From assembly GCA_904419545.1 (NCBI GenBank), contig CAJFRY010000001.1, forward strand, positions 124,001-188,000: DNA of 64,000 bases. The letters are read 5' to 3'. The DNA is from Candidatus Woodwardiibium gallinarum. GTDB lineage: Bacteria > Bacillota > Clostridia > Oscillospirales > CAG-382. The position numbers and the translations under genes were made by a program. This document shows positions 41,996 through 52,017 of this stretch, piece by piece. The first letter of the stretch is position 1. Every line of letters starts with the position of its first letter. The notes under the pieces were generated by a model. That model was not told the DNA's origin. It worked only from the letters and a program-made list of their open reading frames with translations, and ran no database searches.

Positions 41996-43282
41996 ATGGA
42001 AGAAGAACGCATGGATACCGAGCGGGGCGCGCGGGCCGTGCTCGTCGCGCTCAACGACGGCGGACTGACCGAGCGTGCACTGTCCGCGTCGCTGAACGAA
42101 TTGTCGCGCCTGCTGGATACGGCAGGCGGCAGCGAAGCCGCCCGCGTTGTCCAGAACGCGCCGTCTGCTGACCCGAAAACCTATATCGGCTCGGGTAAAG
42201 CGAAGGAAATCGCAGAATTTGTCCGAAATGACGGGAATATCGATCTCGTCGTGTTTGATAACGAACTCTCGCCCTCCCAGATCCGCAATCTGGAGGATAT
42301 ACTCGACGTCCGCGTCATTGACCGCACAATGTTGATTTTGGACATCTTTGCGCTTCACGCCGTTACCGGCGAGGGAAAGCTTCAGGTTGAAATTGCCTGT
42401 CTGCGCTACAGTGCGCCGCGTCTGACCGGCAAAGGGAAGTCGCTCTCCCGTCAGGGCGGGACCAGCGGTCCGATCGGCTCGCGCGGCCCGGGCGAGAGCA
42501 AGCTCGAGCTGGACCGCCGCCGCATCCGGGAACGGATCAGCGCCTTGAATGCCGAGCTGAAAAACATCGAAAAAACGCGCGCCGTCAACCGCAGCCAGCG
42601 GATACGGGCCGGGATTCCCACAGCCGCGATTGTCGGCTATACCAATGCAGGAAAGTCAACGCTGCTGAACCGTCTGACCGACGCAGGTATCCTCGCAGAG
42701 GATAAGCTTTTCGCTACACTCGACCCGACTACGCGGCGGCTTACGCTTCCGCGCGGCGGCGAGATGCTGCTGACTGATACCGTCGGTTTCATCGACCGTT
42801 TGCCTACGCATCTGATCAAAGCGTTTAAGTCCACGCTCGAGGAGGCTGTTTTTGCCGACATCATTATCCACCTCGTCGATGCGGGCGAGCCGGCGGAAGA
42901 ACGCACGCGAAAGTATGGCGTTACACTTCGGCTGCTGGAGGAGTTGGGCATTTCCGGCAAACCGATGCTTGAGGTGTATAATAAGATGGATGCCGCAGTA
43001 GACACCGATTTTATTCCGTCCGCTGCCGTCTGCATCTCCGCCGCAGACGGTACCGGCATCGACCGACTGCTCGATGCGCTGGAACAGACCGCCGAGAATG
43101 GAAATCACACGGTAAAGCTCTTTATTCCGCATAGGGAAGCAGGAGCTGTCAGCGAGCTGTTTGAACGTGCGCGCGTTATTGAGCGTGCATATACCGATGA
43201 AGGAATTTGCTTAACGGTTTGCTGTGATGAAAAAACAATTGGGCGTTATAAACAATTTATTGTGAACGCTTTTGGCAAATAA
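41996..43282 (+). CDS. hflX: GTPase HflX
   Basis: A 428-residue ribosome-associated GTPase that splits stalled or heat-damaged ribosomes. N-terminal HflX domain with DPKTYIGSGKAKEIAEFV and VFDNELSPSQIRNLE, the glycine-rich GPGESKLELDRRRIRERI, then a G domain with GYTNAGKSTLLNRL and DTVGFIDRLPTHLIKAFKST. ATG 41996 has AAAGGGG upstream; the longer frame from 41936 overlaps the rpmE terminator. Confidence 0.96.
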   Translation: MEEERMDTERGARAVLVALNDGGLTERALSASLNELSRLLDTAGGSEAARVVQNAPSADPKTYIGSGKAKEIAEFVRNDGNIDLVVFDNELSPSQIRNLEDILDVRVIDRTMLILDIFALHAVTGEGKLQVEIACLRYSAPRLTGKGKSLSRQGGTSGPIGSRGPGESKLELDRRRIRERISALNAELKNIEKTRAVNRSQRIRAGIPTAAIVGYTNAGKSTLLNRLTDAGILAEDKLFATLDPTTRRLTLPRGGEMLLTDTVGFIDRLPTHLIKAFKSTLEEAVFADIIIHLVDAGEPAEERTRKYGVTLRLLEELGISGKPMLEVYNKMDAAVDTDFIPSAAVCISAADGTGIDRLLDALEQTAENGNHTVKLFIPHREAGAVSELFERARVIERAYTDEGICLTVCCDEKTIGRYKQFIVNAFGK

Positions 43283-43320
43283 GCACAAAGAATAGCGGAC
43301 TTTCGCCGAACCTCTCTCCT

Positions 43321-43350
43321 TTGACTTTTGTGTTATCATGCACATATGCT
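43321..43350 (+). promoter_or_regulatory. Probable promoter of the GH25 gene
   Basis: TTGACT (43321-43326), 18 bases and TATGCT (43345-43350), 20 bases upstream of the start codon of the lysozyme gene. The short leader contains AAGGGGGTG as ribosome-binding site. Confidence 0.5.
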
Positions 43351-43370
43351 ATATGGAAGGGGGTGAATCG

Positions 43371-44270
43371 ATGAAAGGGATAGACGTATCGATCTTTCAA
43401 GGCGAGGTCGATTGGCCGTCGGTGCGTGACGCCGGCATTGAGTTTGCGATCATCAAGTGTTCGCAGGGCGGCTTTACCAACAGCAGCGCCATCTCGCCCT
43501 TCACAGACCGCTATTTCAAGCGTAATATCGTCGGCGCGTCCGATGCGGGCCTGCTCTGCGGCGCGTACCATCTTCTGATGGGCGTGACAGAGGAGGACGT
43601 AGCGGAGGAGGCACGGTATGTCGTCGAGCTGCTTGCGCCGTATAAGGAGCGCATCACGCTCCCGGTAGCCGTGGATATTGAAGACGCGCGCTACAGACGC
43701 AACTCGCGTCAGCTTAACAGTACCCTTGCGCTGGAGTTTATGCGGATCGTCGGGGAGGCCGGCTATCAAACGATGCTGTATACCAACCGCGATTTCCTGC
43801 AAAACTACTACGATGACGAAATGCTCGGCGACATTCCGATTTGGTTTGCACTGTACCGCAATCCGCGTTCGGATGAAAATGTGCCGCAGGACTGGGCCAA
43901 CATTATCTTCTGGCAGTGGAACGACGGCGGTACCGTCAGCGGTATCCGAGGCGCCGTCTCACAGGATGTTTCCTACGGCGAATATGCCGAAAAGGCGTTC
44001 GGCGTCGGCAGTGTGGTGCGCATAAACCCTTCTGCGGAATATTATTTCAGCAAGGGGCCGCGCATTCCCGCGTGGGTCAAGAATGATTATGATCATATCG
44101 TTTCAGCGACGACCTATCGCGGTCAGCCCGTCGTTAAGAACGGCGACACCTGTGTTCTGCTCGGTCAAAAGATCTCGCGTCGGGACGGTAAGATCTCCGA
44201 AGGGATCAACACTTGGTGCTCCGTCCGGGAACTGACGCCGGTCGAGCCCGGCAGTCCGCAGCGCGTTTGA
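43371..44270 (+). CDS. Glycoside hydrolase family 25 lysozyme-like protein
   Basis: A 299-residue protein whose first 200 residues are a GH25 muramidase domain: MKGIDVSIFQGEVDWPSV at the start, the catalytic acidic cluster in LPVAVDIEDARY, and IIFWQWNDGGTVSGI near its end. GH25 enzymes cut the MurNAc-GlcNAc bond of peptidoglycan. The C-terminal 90 residues (from EYYFSKGPRIPAWVKNDYDH) are a small unidentified domain. No signal peptide is visible from ATG 43371, unusual for an enzyme with an extracellular substrate. Confidence 0.9.
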   Translation: MKGIDVSIFQGEVDWPSVRDAGIEFAIIKCSQGGFTNSSAISPFTDRYFKRNIVGASDAGLLCGAYHLLMGVTEEDVAEEARYVVELLAPYKERITLPVAVDIEDARYRRNSRQLNSTLALEFMRIVGEAGYQTMLYTNRDFLQNYYDDEMLGDIPIWFALYRNPRSDENVPQDWANIIFWQWNDGGTVSGIRGAVSQDVSYGEYAEKAFGVGSVVRINPSAEYYFSKGPRIPAWVKNDYDHIVSATTYRGQPVVKNGDTCVLLGQKISRRDGKISEGINTWCSVRELTPVEPGSPQRV

Positions 44271-44292
44271 CGCAATTTCGGACGCAAAGGAT

Positions 44293-44320
44293 GCCCCGCA
44301 TACAGAAGTGTGTGCGGGGC
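44293..44320 (+). terminator. GC-rich hairpin after the GH25 gene
   Basis: GCCCCGCA (44293-44300) and TGCGGGGC (44313-44320) form a perfect 8-bp stem, but without a clear T run after it. It may end the lysozyme transcript or be a stabilising 3' structure. Confidence 0.45.
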
Positions 44321-44403
44321 GTCTGAAATTCTGCGCTTGGCTAAATACGTTTTTAGCACAGTGTCTAATTCGATACACGAAATGTTAATTTTATAAAAAG
44401 GTC

Positions 44404-44431
44404 TTGCTTTTTCGCCAAAATAGCGTATAAT
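44404..44431 (+). promoter_or_regulatory. SigA promoter of the surface beta-helix gene
   Basis: TTGCTT (44404-44409), 16 bases and a perfect TATAAT (44426-44431), 55 bases upstream of the start. Confidence 0.75.
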
Positions 44432-44486
44432 GATAGACAATACATGACTGTGTTTGCAGTCGGGGAAAGAAGAAAGGAAAATCGAT

Positions 44487-46637
44487 ATGTGTAAAAGCAA
44501 GCGTTTCCTGATGCTTGCGGCGATGGTACTTGCCGCAGCATGTGTGGCGACGTTCATGGTCGGCTCTGCCGTTGCGGCCGATACTGCTGCCGGTATTTCG
44601 GTCAAGATCGGTGATGCGGAAGCGGAGACTGTGGATTCCTTTGCCGCTGCAATGGAAAAGGTAAAGGCTGCCGATGCCGATGCGGCTAAGGTAATTACGC
44701 TTGGTGAAGGGACGGTTTCTGCGGCCGACGTGAATACGTTCCGTATTGAGACTCCCAATCTCACCATCGCCGGCGCGGGCGTCGACAAAACCGTTATCAA
44801 CACCGGTGATTTTGCTATTTCCGGTCAGGCCGGCGTTCTGATCGCGGCCGACAATGTGACGGTCAGGGACCTTGCAGTCGTCAGCAACAATCCCGGTGCC
44901 AGCGGCGCTGCTATTAAGGTGACGAAAATCGGCACTGCGGAGGAGCTTCCTGCCGTGAAGAACGTCACGATTGCCAACGTCAGCGTGAAAACGATTGAGG
45001 CCGGCTTCGGTCTGAATCTTCACGGCGTAGAGGGCGCGACCGTGACAAATGTGACGGTCGAGTCTTCCAAGAAGGCTTCCGTCAGCATTGCAAGTGCGTC
45101 GGATGTCGAAATCGATCAGCTTACCACCGGCACGAACGATTGGAACTGCGATATTTATTTTCCGTACAACGCAGCCAACGTAGCCGCTTATGGCAAAGCC
45201 AGTGAAGTCACCTTTGGTGAGCTGACGCTGGCCAACGGCGTCATCAGCTCGGAGCGCACCTCCGATGCGACGGGCGGCGAGGATACCCTCACCTTCGGCG
45301 AGGATTTCGATATGACCACCATTTATAAGGGTGACGGAACATACGTTATCGTCGACAGCGAGAGCGAAGCGGTTGCCGGCGCAATTTTGAACGAGACGAC
45401 CGGCGCCTACTATGCCGATATTCAGAGTGCCATTGACACGGCAAATGCTGGTGACGTGATTGCCATTCCCGAGGGCGAGTTTTCCGGCAATCTGACGGTG
45501 GACGTAGCCGTGACGCTCAAGGGCGCCGGCGCGGATAAAACCACCATTAAGTTTGACAAAACCATGCGCGGTACCGGCGTCGAATATTTCGACGGCAGAA
45601 TCGCATATCCGACGATTTATGCCACTGCCGATGTAACCATCGAGGGCCTGACCATTGCCGGCCCGACCGACGAGCATCATGGAATCGACGGCATTCTGGC
45701 CAAGGCTGCTTTGACCGTTAAGAATGTTGTCATCACCGATATCCGCTGCACGGCGGACGGCGCCGAGATCTGCGGCGTGCAGTACGGTCGTCCGATTATG
45801 GTGGACGGCGAAGGCGATGTAACCATCGAGAATGTTGAGATCAAGAAGTTCCAGAAGCAGGCCATTGACCTGAATACGACCGGCGACATTACCATCCGAA
45901 GCGTGACGATCACCGGCGCCGGCGAGCAGGGCATCATCGCTCAGAATGGTATCGTTCTCCGCAAGGGCAATGCCGTTATCGACGATGTGAAGATTTCCGG
46001 CTTGATTTACAACGCGGATAACGAATGGAAAAACTGCAGCGAAGGGCTTGATCTCTCCGCAGAGGCGACCGCCACGGTTACCAACACCACATTTGAGAAT
46101 GTGGACAACAATTACGGCGTCTGGGATGACGCGGTTATGACCATTACCGAAGGGAACATCGTTTACAAGGTCACTGCCTCGTCGGATGGGAACAGCTATG
46201 GTGATAAGGAACAGATTGCGGTTCTTGCAACCGGAATCACGCTGGATAAGACCACTGCTGAGCTGGAGGTCGGCGGAAAGCTGACACTGGCTGCCACACT
46301 TTCTCCCGAGAATGTAACCGATAAGACTCTTGTCTGGACAAGCTCGGATGAGACCATTGCCACCGTTAAGGATGGCGAGGTCACTGCGCTCAAGGCCGGC
46401 GAGGTTACGATCACTGTGAAGAACGGCGATGTCGAAGCCACCTGCACGGTCACGGTGAAAGCCGCTTCAACCCCCTCTGAGGATGAATCGTCGGCGGTGT
46501 CCGAAACCTCTTCGGAGGATGAATCCTCTACGCCTTCGACTTCTGACAGTTCGCTCACCTTCGTTGCGCTGATGCTGCTTGTTGCGGCTGCCGGTGCGGT
46601 TGCGATGATCCTCCGCAAGAGAACGGCTGACAGATAA
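44487..46637 (+). CDS. Secreted, membrane-anchored beta-helix protein with a BIG2 domain
   Basis: A 716-residue surface protein. Signal peptide at residues 1-32 (FLMLAAMVLAAACVATFMVGSAVA), then two blocks of parallel beta-helix type repeats (about 60-200 and 310-550; ADNVTVRDLAVVSNN and VTIENVEIKKFQKQ show the pattern), then a bacterial Ig-like 2 domain (about 590-665, starting TGITLDKTTAELEVGG with LVWTSSDETIATV), a Ser/Glu-rich spacer, and one C-terminal membrane segment followed by RKRTADR. There is no LPXTG box. Such proteins bind or process polysaccharides; no catalytic site is recognised. It has its own promoter and terminator. Confidence 0.85.
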   Translation: MCKSKRFLMLAAMVLAAACVATFMVGSAVAADTAAGISVKIGDAEAETVDSFAAAMEKVKAADADAAKVITLGEGTVSAADVNTFRIETPNLTIAGAGVDKTVINTGDFAISGQAGVLIAADNVTVRDLAVVSNNPGASGAAIKVTKIGTAEELPAVKNVTIANVSVKTIEAGFGLNLHGVEGATVTNVTVESSKKASVSIASASDVEIDQLTTGTNDWNCDIYFPYNAANVAAYGKASEVTFGELTLANGVISSERTSDATGGEDTLTFGEDFDMTTIYKGDGTYVIVDSESEAVAGAILNETTGAYYADIQSAIDTANAGDVIAIPEGEFSGNLTVDVAVTLKGAGADKTTIKFDKTMRGTGVEYFDGRIAYPTIYATADVTIEGLTIAGPTDEHHGIDGILAKAALTVKNVVITDIRCTADGAEICGVQYGRPIMVDGEGDVTIENVEIKKFQKQAIDLNTTGDITIRSVTITGAGEQGIIAQNGIVLRKGNAVIDDVKISGLIYNADNEWKNCSEGLDLSAEATATVTNTTFENVDNNYGVWDDAVMTITEGNIVYKVTASSDGNSYGDKEQIAVLATGITLDKTTAELEVGGKLTLAATLSPENVTDKTLVWTSSDETIATVKDGEVTALKAGEVTITVKNGDVEATCTVTVKAASTPSEDESSAVSETSSEDESSTPSTSDSSLTFVALMLLVAAAGAVAMILRKRTADR

Positions 46638-46675
46638 GGCTTCCAAGCAATAATTTTCATCCCATATAAAGAATT

Positions 46676-46708
46676 CCGACCGGAACAATTCGTTCCGGTC
46701 GGTTTTTT
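46676..46708 (+). terminator. Intrinsic terminator of the beta-helix gene
   Basis: CCGACCGGAAC (46676-46686) and GTTCCGGTCGG (46692-46702) make a perfect 11-bp stem followed by six T residues. Confidence 0.92.
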
Positions 46709-46831
46709 GTTCGGCGGGAATACCGCTGCGGCAACTGTGCTGTGCTGACTCCGATAGTAGTGGGAAACTGTAATATGTTTTCTTGCTAAAAGCCTTTGAA
46801 ACCGTTTTGTCACCTGCGGCAAATACCGCGG

Positions 46832-46857
46832 CTTGCAAATCCTTTTGGATTTGCAAG
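46832..46857. repeat. Perfect inverted repeat, 11-bp arms
   Basis: CTTGCAAATCC and GGATTTGCAAG around a TTTT loop. It shares the core GCAAAT and the TTTT loop with the repeat at 46901-46924. Confidence 0.85.
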
Positions 46858-46900
46858 AAATAGAAATTATACGGCATATTTCGCAGGGCTTTGCCCGGAG

Positions 46901-46924
46901 CGTCATTTGCTTTTGCAAATGACG
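46901..46924. repeat. Perfect inverted repeat, 10-bp arms
   Basis: CGTCATTTGC and GCAAATGACG around a TTTT loop, 43 bases after the first repeat. It lacks a T tail of terminator type on either side. Confidence 0.85.
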
Positions 46925-47280
46925 GATTATGTTGAAAACATGCGAATCAAATTTAAGCATAAAAATCAGATTACAGTGTTTTTAACTCGTGTTGTATGCA
47001 GGATGAAAATCATTCAAATGGGTGTTCTTCCAATGCGCGCGACAGATTCGGCGATATGGCACCAATGCATCGTCCGGTCCGTGTGCCTTGGTTGATGGCC
47101 GAATCGGTTTTGGATCCGGGCGGTAAAAAAGGGGATTTCGTCGCGCATATTTGGCGTCCTGCCGTAAATCATGCGCACTGAACAAAGTAGAACGCCTTGA
47201 GAGCCAAGCCTATCCGGAGTTTTCTGCGTTGTTCAGGTGCGTGGCTTTTACGCGGTGATCCGCAAAAGCCTTTCCCCCTG

Positions 47281-47303
47281 CCGCATTGCACGTTGCAATG
47301 CGG
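47281..47303. repeat. Perfect inverted repeat, 10-bp arms
   Basis: CCGCATTGCA and TGCAATGCGG around a 3-base loop. No T tail follows on the plus strand. Confidence 0.8.
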
Positions 47304-47326
47304 CTGCGCATGGATTCATGACCGTA

Positions 47327-47366
47327 TTTCCTTAAAAACGGTTAAAAAGAGCCGTTTTTAAGGAAA
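47327..47366. repeat. Perfect inverted repeat, 15-bp arms
   Basis: TTTCCTTAAAAACGG (47327-47341) and CCGTTTTTAAGGAAA (47352-47366) around a 10-base loop. This is the longest repeat in the cluster and is AT-rich, unlike a normal terminator stem. Confidence 0.88.
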
Positions 47367-47384
47367 TCGCCTGCCAAAGACGGG

Positions 47385-47411
47385 CGAACAAGCCGCAAAG
47401 TGACTTGTTCG
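47385..47411. repeat. Inverted repeat, 8-bp arms
   Basis: CGAACAAG (47385-47392) and CTTGTTCG (47404-47411). It lies 19 bases from the 15-bp repeat and 15 bases from the hydrogenase operon terminator. Confidence 0.7.
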
Positions 47412-47425
47412 GCAGACATGAAATA

Positions 47426-47457
47426 AAAAGGTCCGGCGTTGCAACACCGGACCTTTT
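47426..47457 (-). terminator. Intrinsic terminator of the hydrogenase operon
   Basis: AAAAGGTCCGG and CCGGACCTTTT form an 11-bp stem that starts and ends in A/T runs, so it can work in both directions. It lies 15 bp after the end of the HydA gene (minus strand). Confidence 0.88.
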
Positions 47458-47471
47458 GTGGCAAAGAATGA

Positions 47472-49214
47472 TTATCTGTATTTTTTCTTCGGCTCGTAGT
47501 GCGTGTGCAACAGCTCATGTGACTTGTGGCCGCAGGGCTCGCCGAGGAATTCGTCGTACAGCTTCTTAATTGAGGGATTCTCGTGCGACTTGCGCAGCTT
47601 TTTGCCGCTGTCCTCGCCGTACAGCGCCGAGGCACGCAGCGTCTTCGGGTCGCAGTACATCAGATCCTTCGCGGAGACAATCGGCTGGCCGCCGCCCGTT
47701 ACACAGCCGCCCGGGCAACCCATCACTTCGATGAAGTCGTAGCTCTTCTCGCCACTCTTGACCGATTCCAGCAGCTTTTTCGCGTTGCCGGTACCATGCG
47801 CGACCGCTACGCGAATTTTACGCGATCCGAGGTCAATCTCGGCTTCTTTGATGCCTTCGGTACCGCGAACGGCGGTAAATTCAACCTTGTCAAGTGTCTT
47901 TCCCGTGACGACCTCGTAGACTGTCCGTAGCGCAGCCTCCATAACGCCGCCCGTTACGCCGAAGATGACGCCGGCGCCGGTGGAATCGCCGAGCATATCG
48001 TCGAAATCCTCGTCGGGCAGCCGAACGAAATCAATGCCGGCAGACTTGATCATTTGAGCCAGCTCACGCACGGTCAGTACGGCGTCGACGTCCGCAAGGC
48101 CGTCATGGCCCAGCTCTTCGCGCTGCGATTCGTACTTCTTCGCCGTGCAGGGCATAATTGAAACGGTATAAATATTACGGGGGTCGATGTCGTTCTTCTC
48201 GGCGTAGTAGGTCTTGATGATTGCACCGAGCATTTCATGCGGGGACTTGCAGGTGGACAGATTGGGAATAAATTCCGGGAAGAAGGTTTCGCAGTATTTT
48301 ACCCAGCCCGGTGAACAGGAGGTAATCATCGGCAGTGCGCCGCCGCCGTTGAGACGGTTGAGCAGCTCGGTTCCTTCCTCCATAATGGTCAGATCGGCGC
48401 CGAAGTCTGTATCAAATACCTTATCAAAGCCCAGACGGCGCAGTGCTGCTGCTAGCTTGCCGGTGACGGCGGTGCCCATCGGCATCCCGAATTCCTCACC
48501 CAGCGAGGCGCGCACGGCGGGCGCCGGCTGCACGATGACGACCTTTTCGGGATCATTGATCGCGTTCCAGATGGCGTTGATGCTGCTTTTCTCGTGCAGT
48601 GCGCCGACCGGACAGGCGATGATGCACTGACCGCAGTTGATACAGGGCGAATCGGCCAGCGAACGGCCGAAGACGCAGCCGATCGATGTGGCAAAGCCAC
48701 GGCGGGTGGCGCCGATGGCGCCGATTTTCTGCATATTGTTGCAGGCGGCGATACAGCGGCGGCAATTGATGCACTTGGAGTTATCGCGTACAATGGAGGG
48801 GCTCAACTCGTCCACCGTGTGCTCATTTTTCATGCCGTCGTAGGTGTAATCGTCCACGCCAAGCTCACGGCAGAGTGCCTGCAGTTCGCAGTTCTGCGAA
48901 CGGACGCAGGTTGTACATTCGCGGTTATGGTTAGACAGCAGCAGCTCCAAATTCAGCTTGCGTGCCTTGCGCAGCGCGGCGGTGTTGGTCTTGACGACCA
49001 TCCCGTCGGAAACCTGCGTAATGCAGGAGGCCAGCAGACCACGAGCGCCGGCGACCTCGACCAGACAGAGGCGGCACGCGCCGATTTTGTTCAGGTCCTT
49101 CAGATAGCACAGCGTGGGGATGTTGATGGACGCTTCCTTCGCGGCTTCCAATATCGTATAATCCGACGGCACTGTGACGGAAACGCCGTCGATCGTGAGG
49201 GTAACAGTGTTCAT
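47472..49214 (-). CDS. hydA: NADH-linked [FeFe]-hydrogenase catalytic subunit
   Basis: A 580-residue hydrogenase of the trimeric, electron-bifurcating type. In order: a [2Fe-2S] ferredoxin domain (cysteines 36, 47, 50 and 64), a His/Cys [4Fe-4S] motif (HNRECTTCVRSQNC, residues 96-109), two [4Fe-4S] sites (CINCRRCIAAC and CINCGQCIIACP) and the H-cluster domain with L1 TSCSPGW (298-304), L2 MPCTAKKYE (354-362) and L3 MGCPGGCVTGGGQP (498-511). It would exchange electrons between H2, ferredoxin and NADH together with the NuoF- and NuoE-like subunits of this operon. It is the last gene, next to the terminator. Confidence 0.96.
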   Translation of the reverse strand: MNTVTLTIDGVSVTVPSDYTILEAAKEASINIPTLCYLKDLNKIGACRLCLVEVAGARGLLASCITQVSDGMVVKTNTAALRKARKLNLELLLSNHNRECTTCVRSQNCELQALCRELGVDDYTYDGMKNEHTVDELSPSIVRDNSKCINCRRCIAACNNMQKIGAIGATRRGFATSIGCVFGRSLADSPCINCGQCIIACPVGALHEKSSINAIWNAINDPEKVVIVQPAPAVRASLGEEFGMPMGTAVTGKLAAALRRLGFDKVFDTDFGADLTIMEEGTELLNRLNGGGALPMITSCSPGWVKYCETFFPEFIPNLSTCKSPHEMLGAIIKTYYAEKNDIDPRNIYTVSIMPCTAKKYESQREELGHDGLADVDAVLTVRELAQMIKSAGIDFVRLPDEDFDDMLGDSTGAGVIFGVTGGVMEAALRTVYEVVTGKTLDKVEFTAVRGTEGIKEAEIDLGSRKIRVAVAHGTGNAKKLLESVKSGEKSYDFIEVMGCPGGCVTGGGQPIVSAKDLMYCDPKTLRASALYGEDSGKKLRKSHENPSIKKLYDEFLGEPCGHKSHELLHTHYEPKKKYR

Positions 49215-49228
49215 TGTCTTGCATCCTC

Positions 49229-51025
<1,797 letters not shown>

Positions 51026-51042
51026 AGCAAAATACCCTCCAA

Positions 51043-51414
51043 CTAAATCTTAGAATTTCCTATCGTATATTCCGTCACGACGTTACCGCCTTTGATGTGT
51101 TCGGCAACGATGCGCTTGGCTTTATCCGGCGTGATCTTGACGTAGGTGATCTTTTCCTTGCCCTGCTCGTAGACCTCCACGACGGGTTCATACTGGCAGA
51201 TGCCGATGCATCCTGTCTGCGAAACGGTCGCCTTGTCGGTCAGGTCCTCCTTGGCAATTTCCTCCACAAACGTGTTGAGCACCGGGCGCGCGCCCGCAGC
51301 AATTCCGCAGGTAGCCATACCGACGACGATGCGGATTCCGTTGTTCCCCTCGCGGATGGCGACTTTGTCCTTCATTTTCTCGCGGATGGCGGCAAGTTCG
51401 GCTAATGATTTCAT
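51043..51414 (-). CDS. Thioredoxin-like [2Fe-2S] ferredoxin
   Basis: A 123-residue protein with four cysteines in the thioredoxin-like [2Fe-2S] pattern: one in VGMATCGIAAGA, then SQTGCIGICQYEP. Such small proteins accompany hydrogenase and Nuo-type operons of Clostridia and may act as electron carriers or extra subunits. It lies between the GHKL ATPase gene and hydB. Confidence 0.88.
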   Translation of the reverse strand: MKSLAELAAIREKMKDKVAIREGNNGIRIVVGMATCGIAAGARPVLNTFVEEIAKEDLTDKATVSQTGCIGICQYEPVVEVYEQGKEKITYVKITPDKAKRIVAEHIKGGNVVTEYTIGNSKI

Positions 51415-51459
51415 TCCTGATGACCCTTTCTGTATGTATTTCTTTTTCTATTTGCAAAT

Positions 51460-52017
51460 TTATGGAGACACGGCGTTGTATTGCTCGCGCAGATAATCGG
51501 CTGTCCACGTAATGACCTCTGCCGAGGACAGCGGGACATCCGGGCCAAGCAGCTCGCGCATTTCGGCTGTCGACAGGCGGACCGAAAAGCCCGGGCCCGT
51601 GTGTGTAAACGTAAAGTCGATCTCGGGCGAGCCCTGGATGAGCGTACACACCGTTGATATAATATCCCCGAGCGGGGTATAATCTATGTGCTTTTTGAAA
51701 AATTTTGCGCTGGTTTTTGTTCCGCAGTCGTTGGGGTATTTCGATCGTTCGCGCGAGGTGATCGAAATACTTCCGCCGGTCTGCTCGGCGGCCATTCGCA
51801 GGAAGGGGATGCCCAGCCCGACCTTGCGCGTCGTTCGCGTGGTGCAGAACGGGTCGGTCACCCGGCGGATCATTTCCTCGCTCATTCCGTAACCGTTGTC
51901 CGAAACCGAAAACTCCAGCTCGTCCTCGGTTTCTCGGATTTCGATATCGATGCGCGTTGCCTCGGCCTTGACCGAGTTCATCGCGATGTCGAGTATGTTC
52001 AGTGAAAGCTCCTTCAT
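51460..52017 (-). CDS. GHKL ATPase, histidine-kinase-like ATP-binding protein
   Basis: A 185-residue protein with the HATPase_c fold only. N box NILDIAMNSVKAEATR, G1 box SDNGYGMSEE and G2 box KVGLGIPFLRMAAE are visible. There is no phosphoacceptor histidine domain or sensor, so it could be an anti-sigma type kinase or an ATP-dependent switch. The start is ATG 52017 (AAGGAG eight bases before); it overlaps the stop of the PHP gene by 4 bp, so translation is coupled. It lies in the hydrogenase operon. Confidence 0.85.
   Translation of the reverse strand: MKELSLNILDIAMNSVKAEATRIDIEIRETEDELEFSVSDNGYGMSEEMIRRVTDPFCTTRTTRKVGLGIPFLRMAAEQTGGSISITSRERSKYPNDCGTKTSAKFFKKHIDYTPLGDIISTVCTLIQGSPEIDFTFTHTGPGFSVRLSTAEMRELLGPDVPLSSAEVITWTADYLREQYNAVSP

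Larger units (their letters stand above)
46709..47425. other. Gene-free stretch with a cluster of inverted repeats
   Basis: About 720 bases without a supportable gene. The open frames in it (46796-47095 and 46996-47181 on +) have no ribosome-binding site and no recognisable product. The stretch holds five perfect inverted repeats, listed separately as repeat features, and ends at the terminator of the hydrogenase operon. Confidence 0.6.

Noticed and set aside
46796..47181. Two short plus-strand frames in the repeat-rich gap
   Set aside because: They are built partly from the inverted repeats and carry no start signals or known domains.
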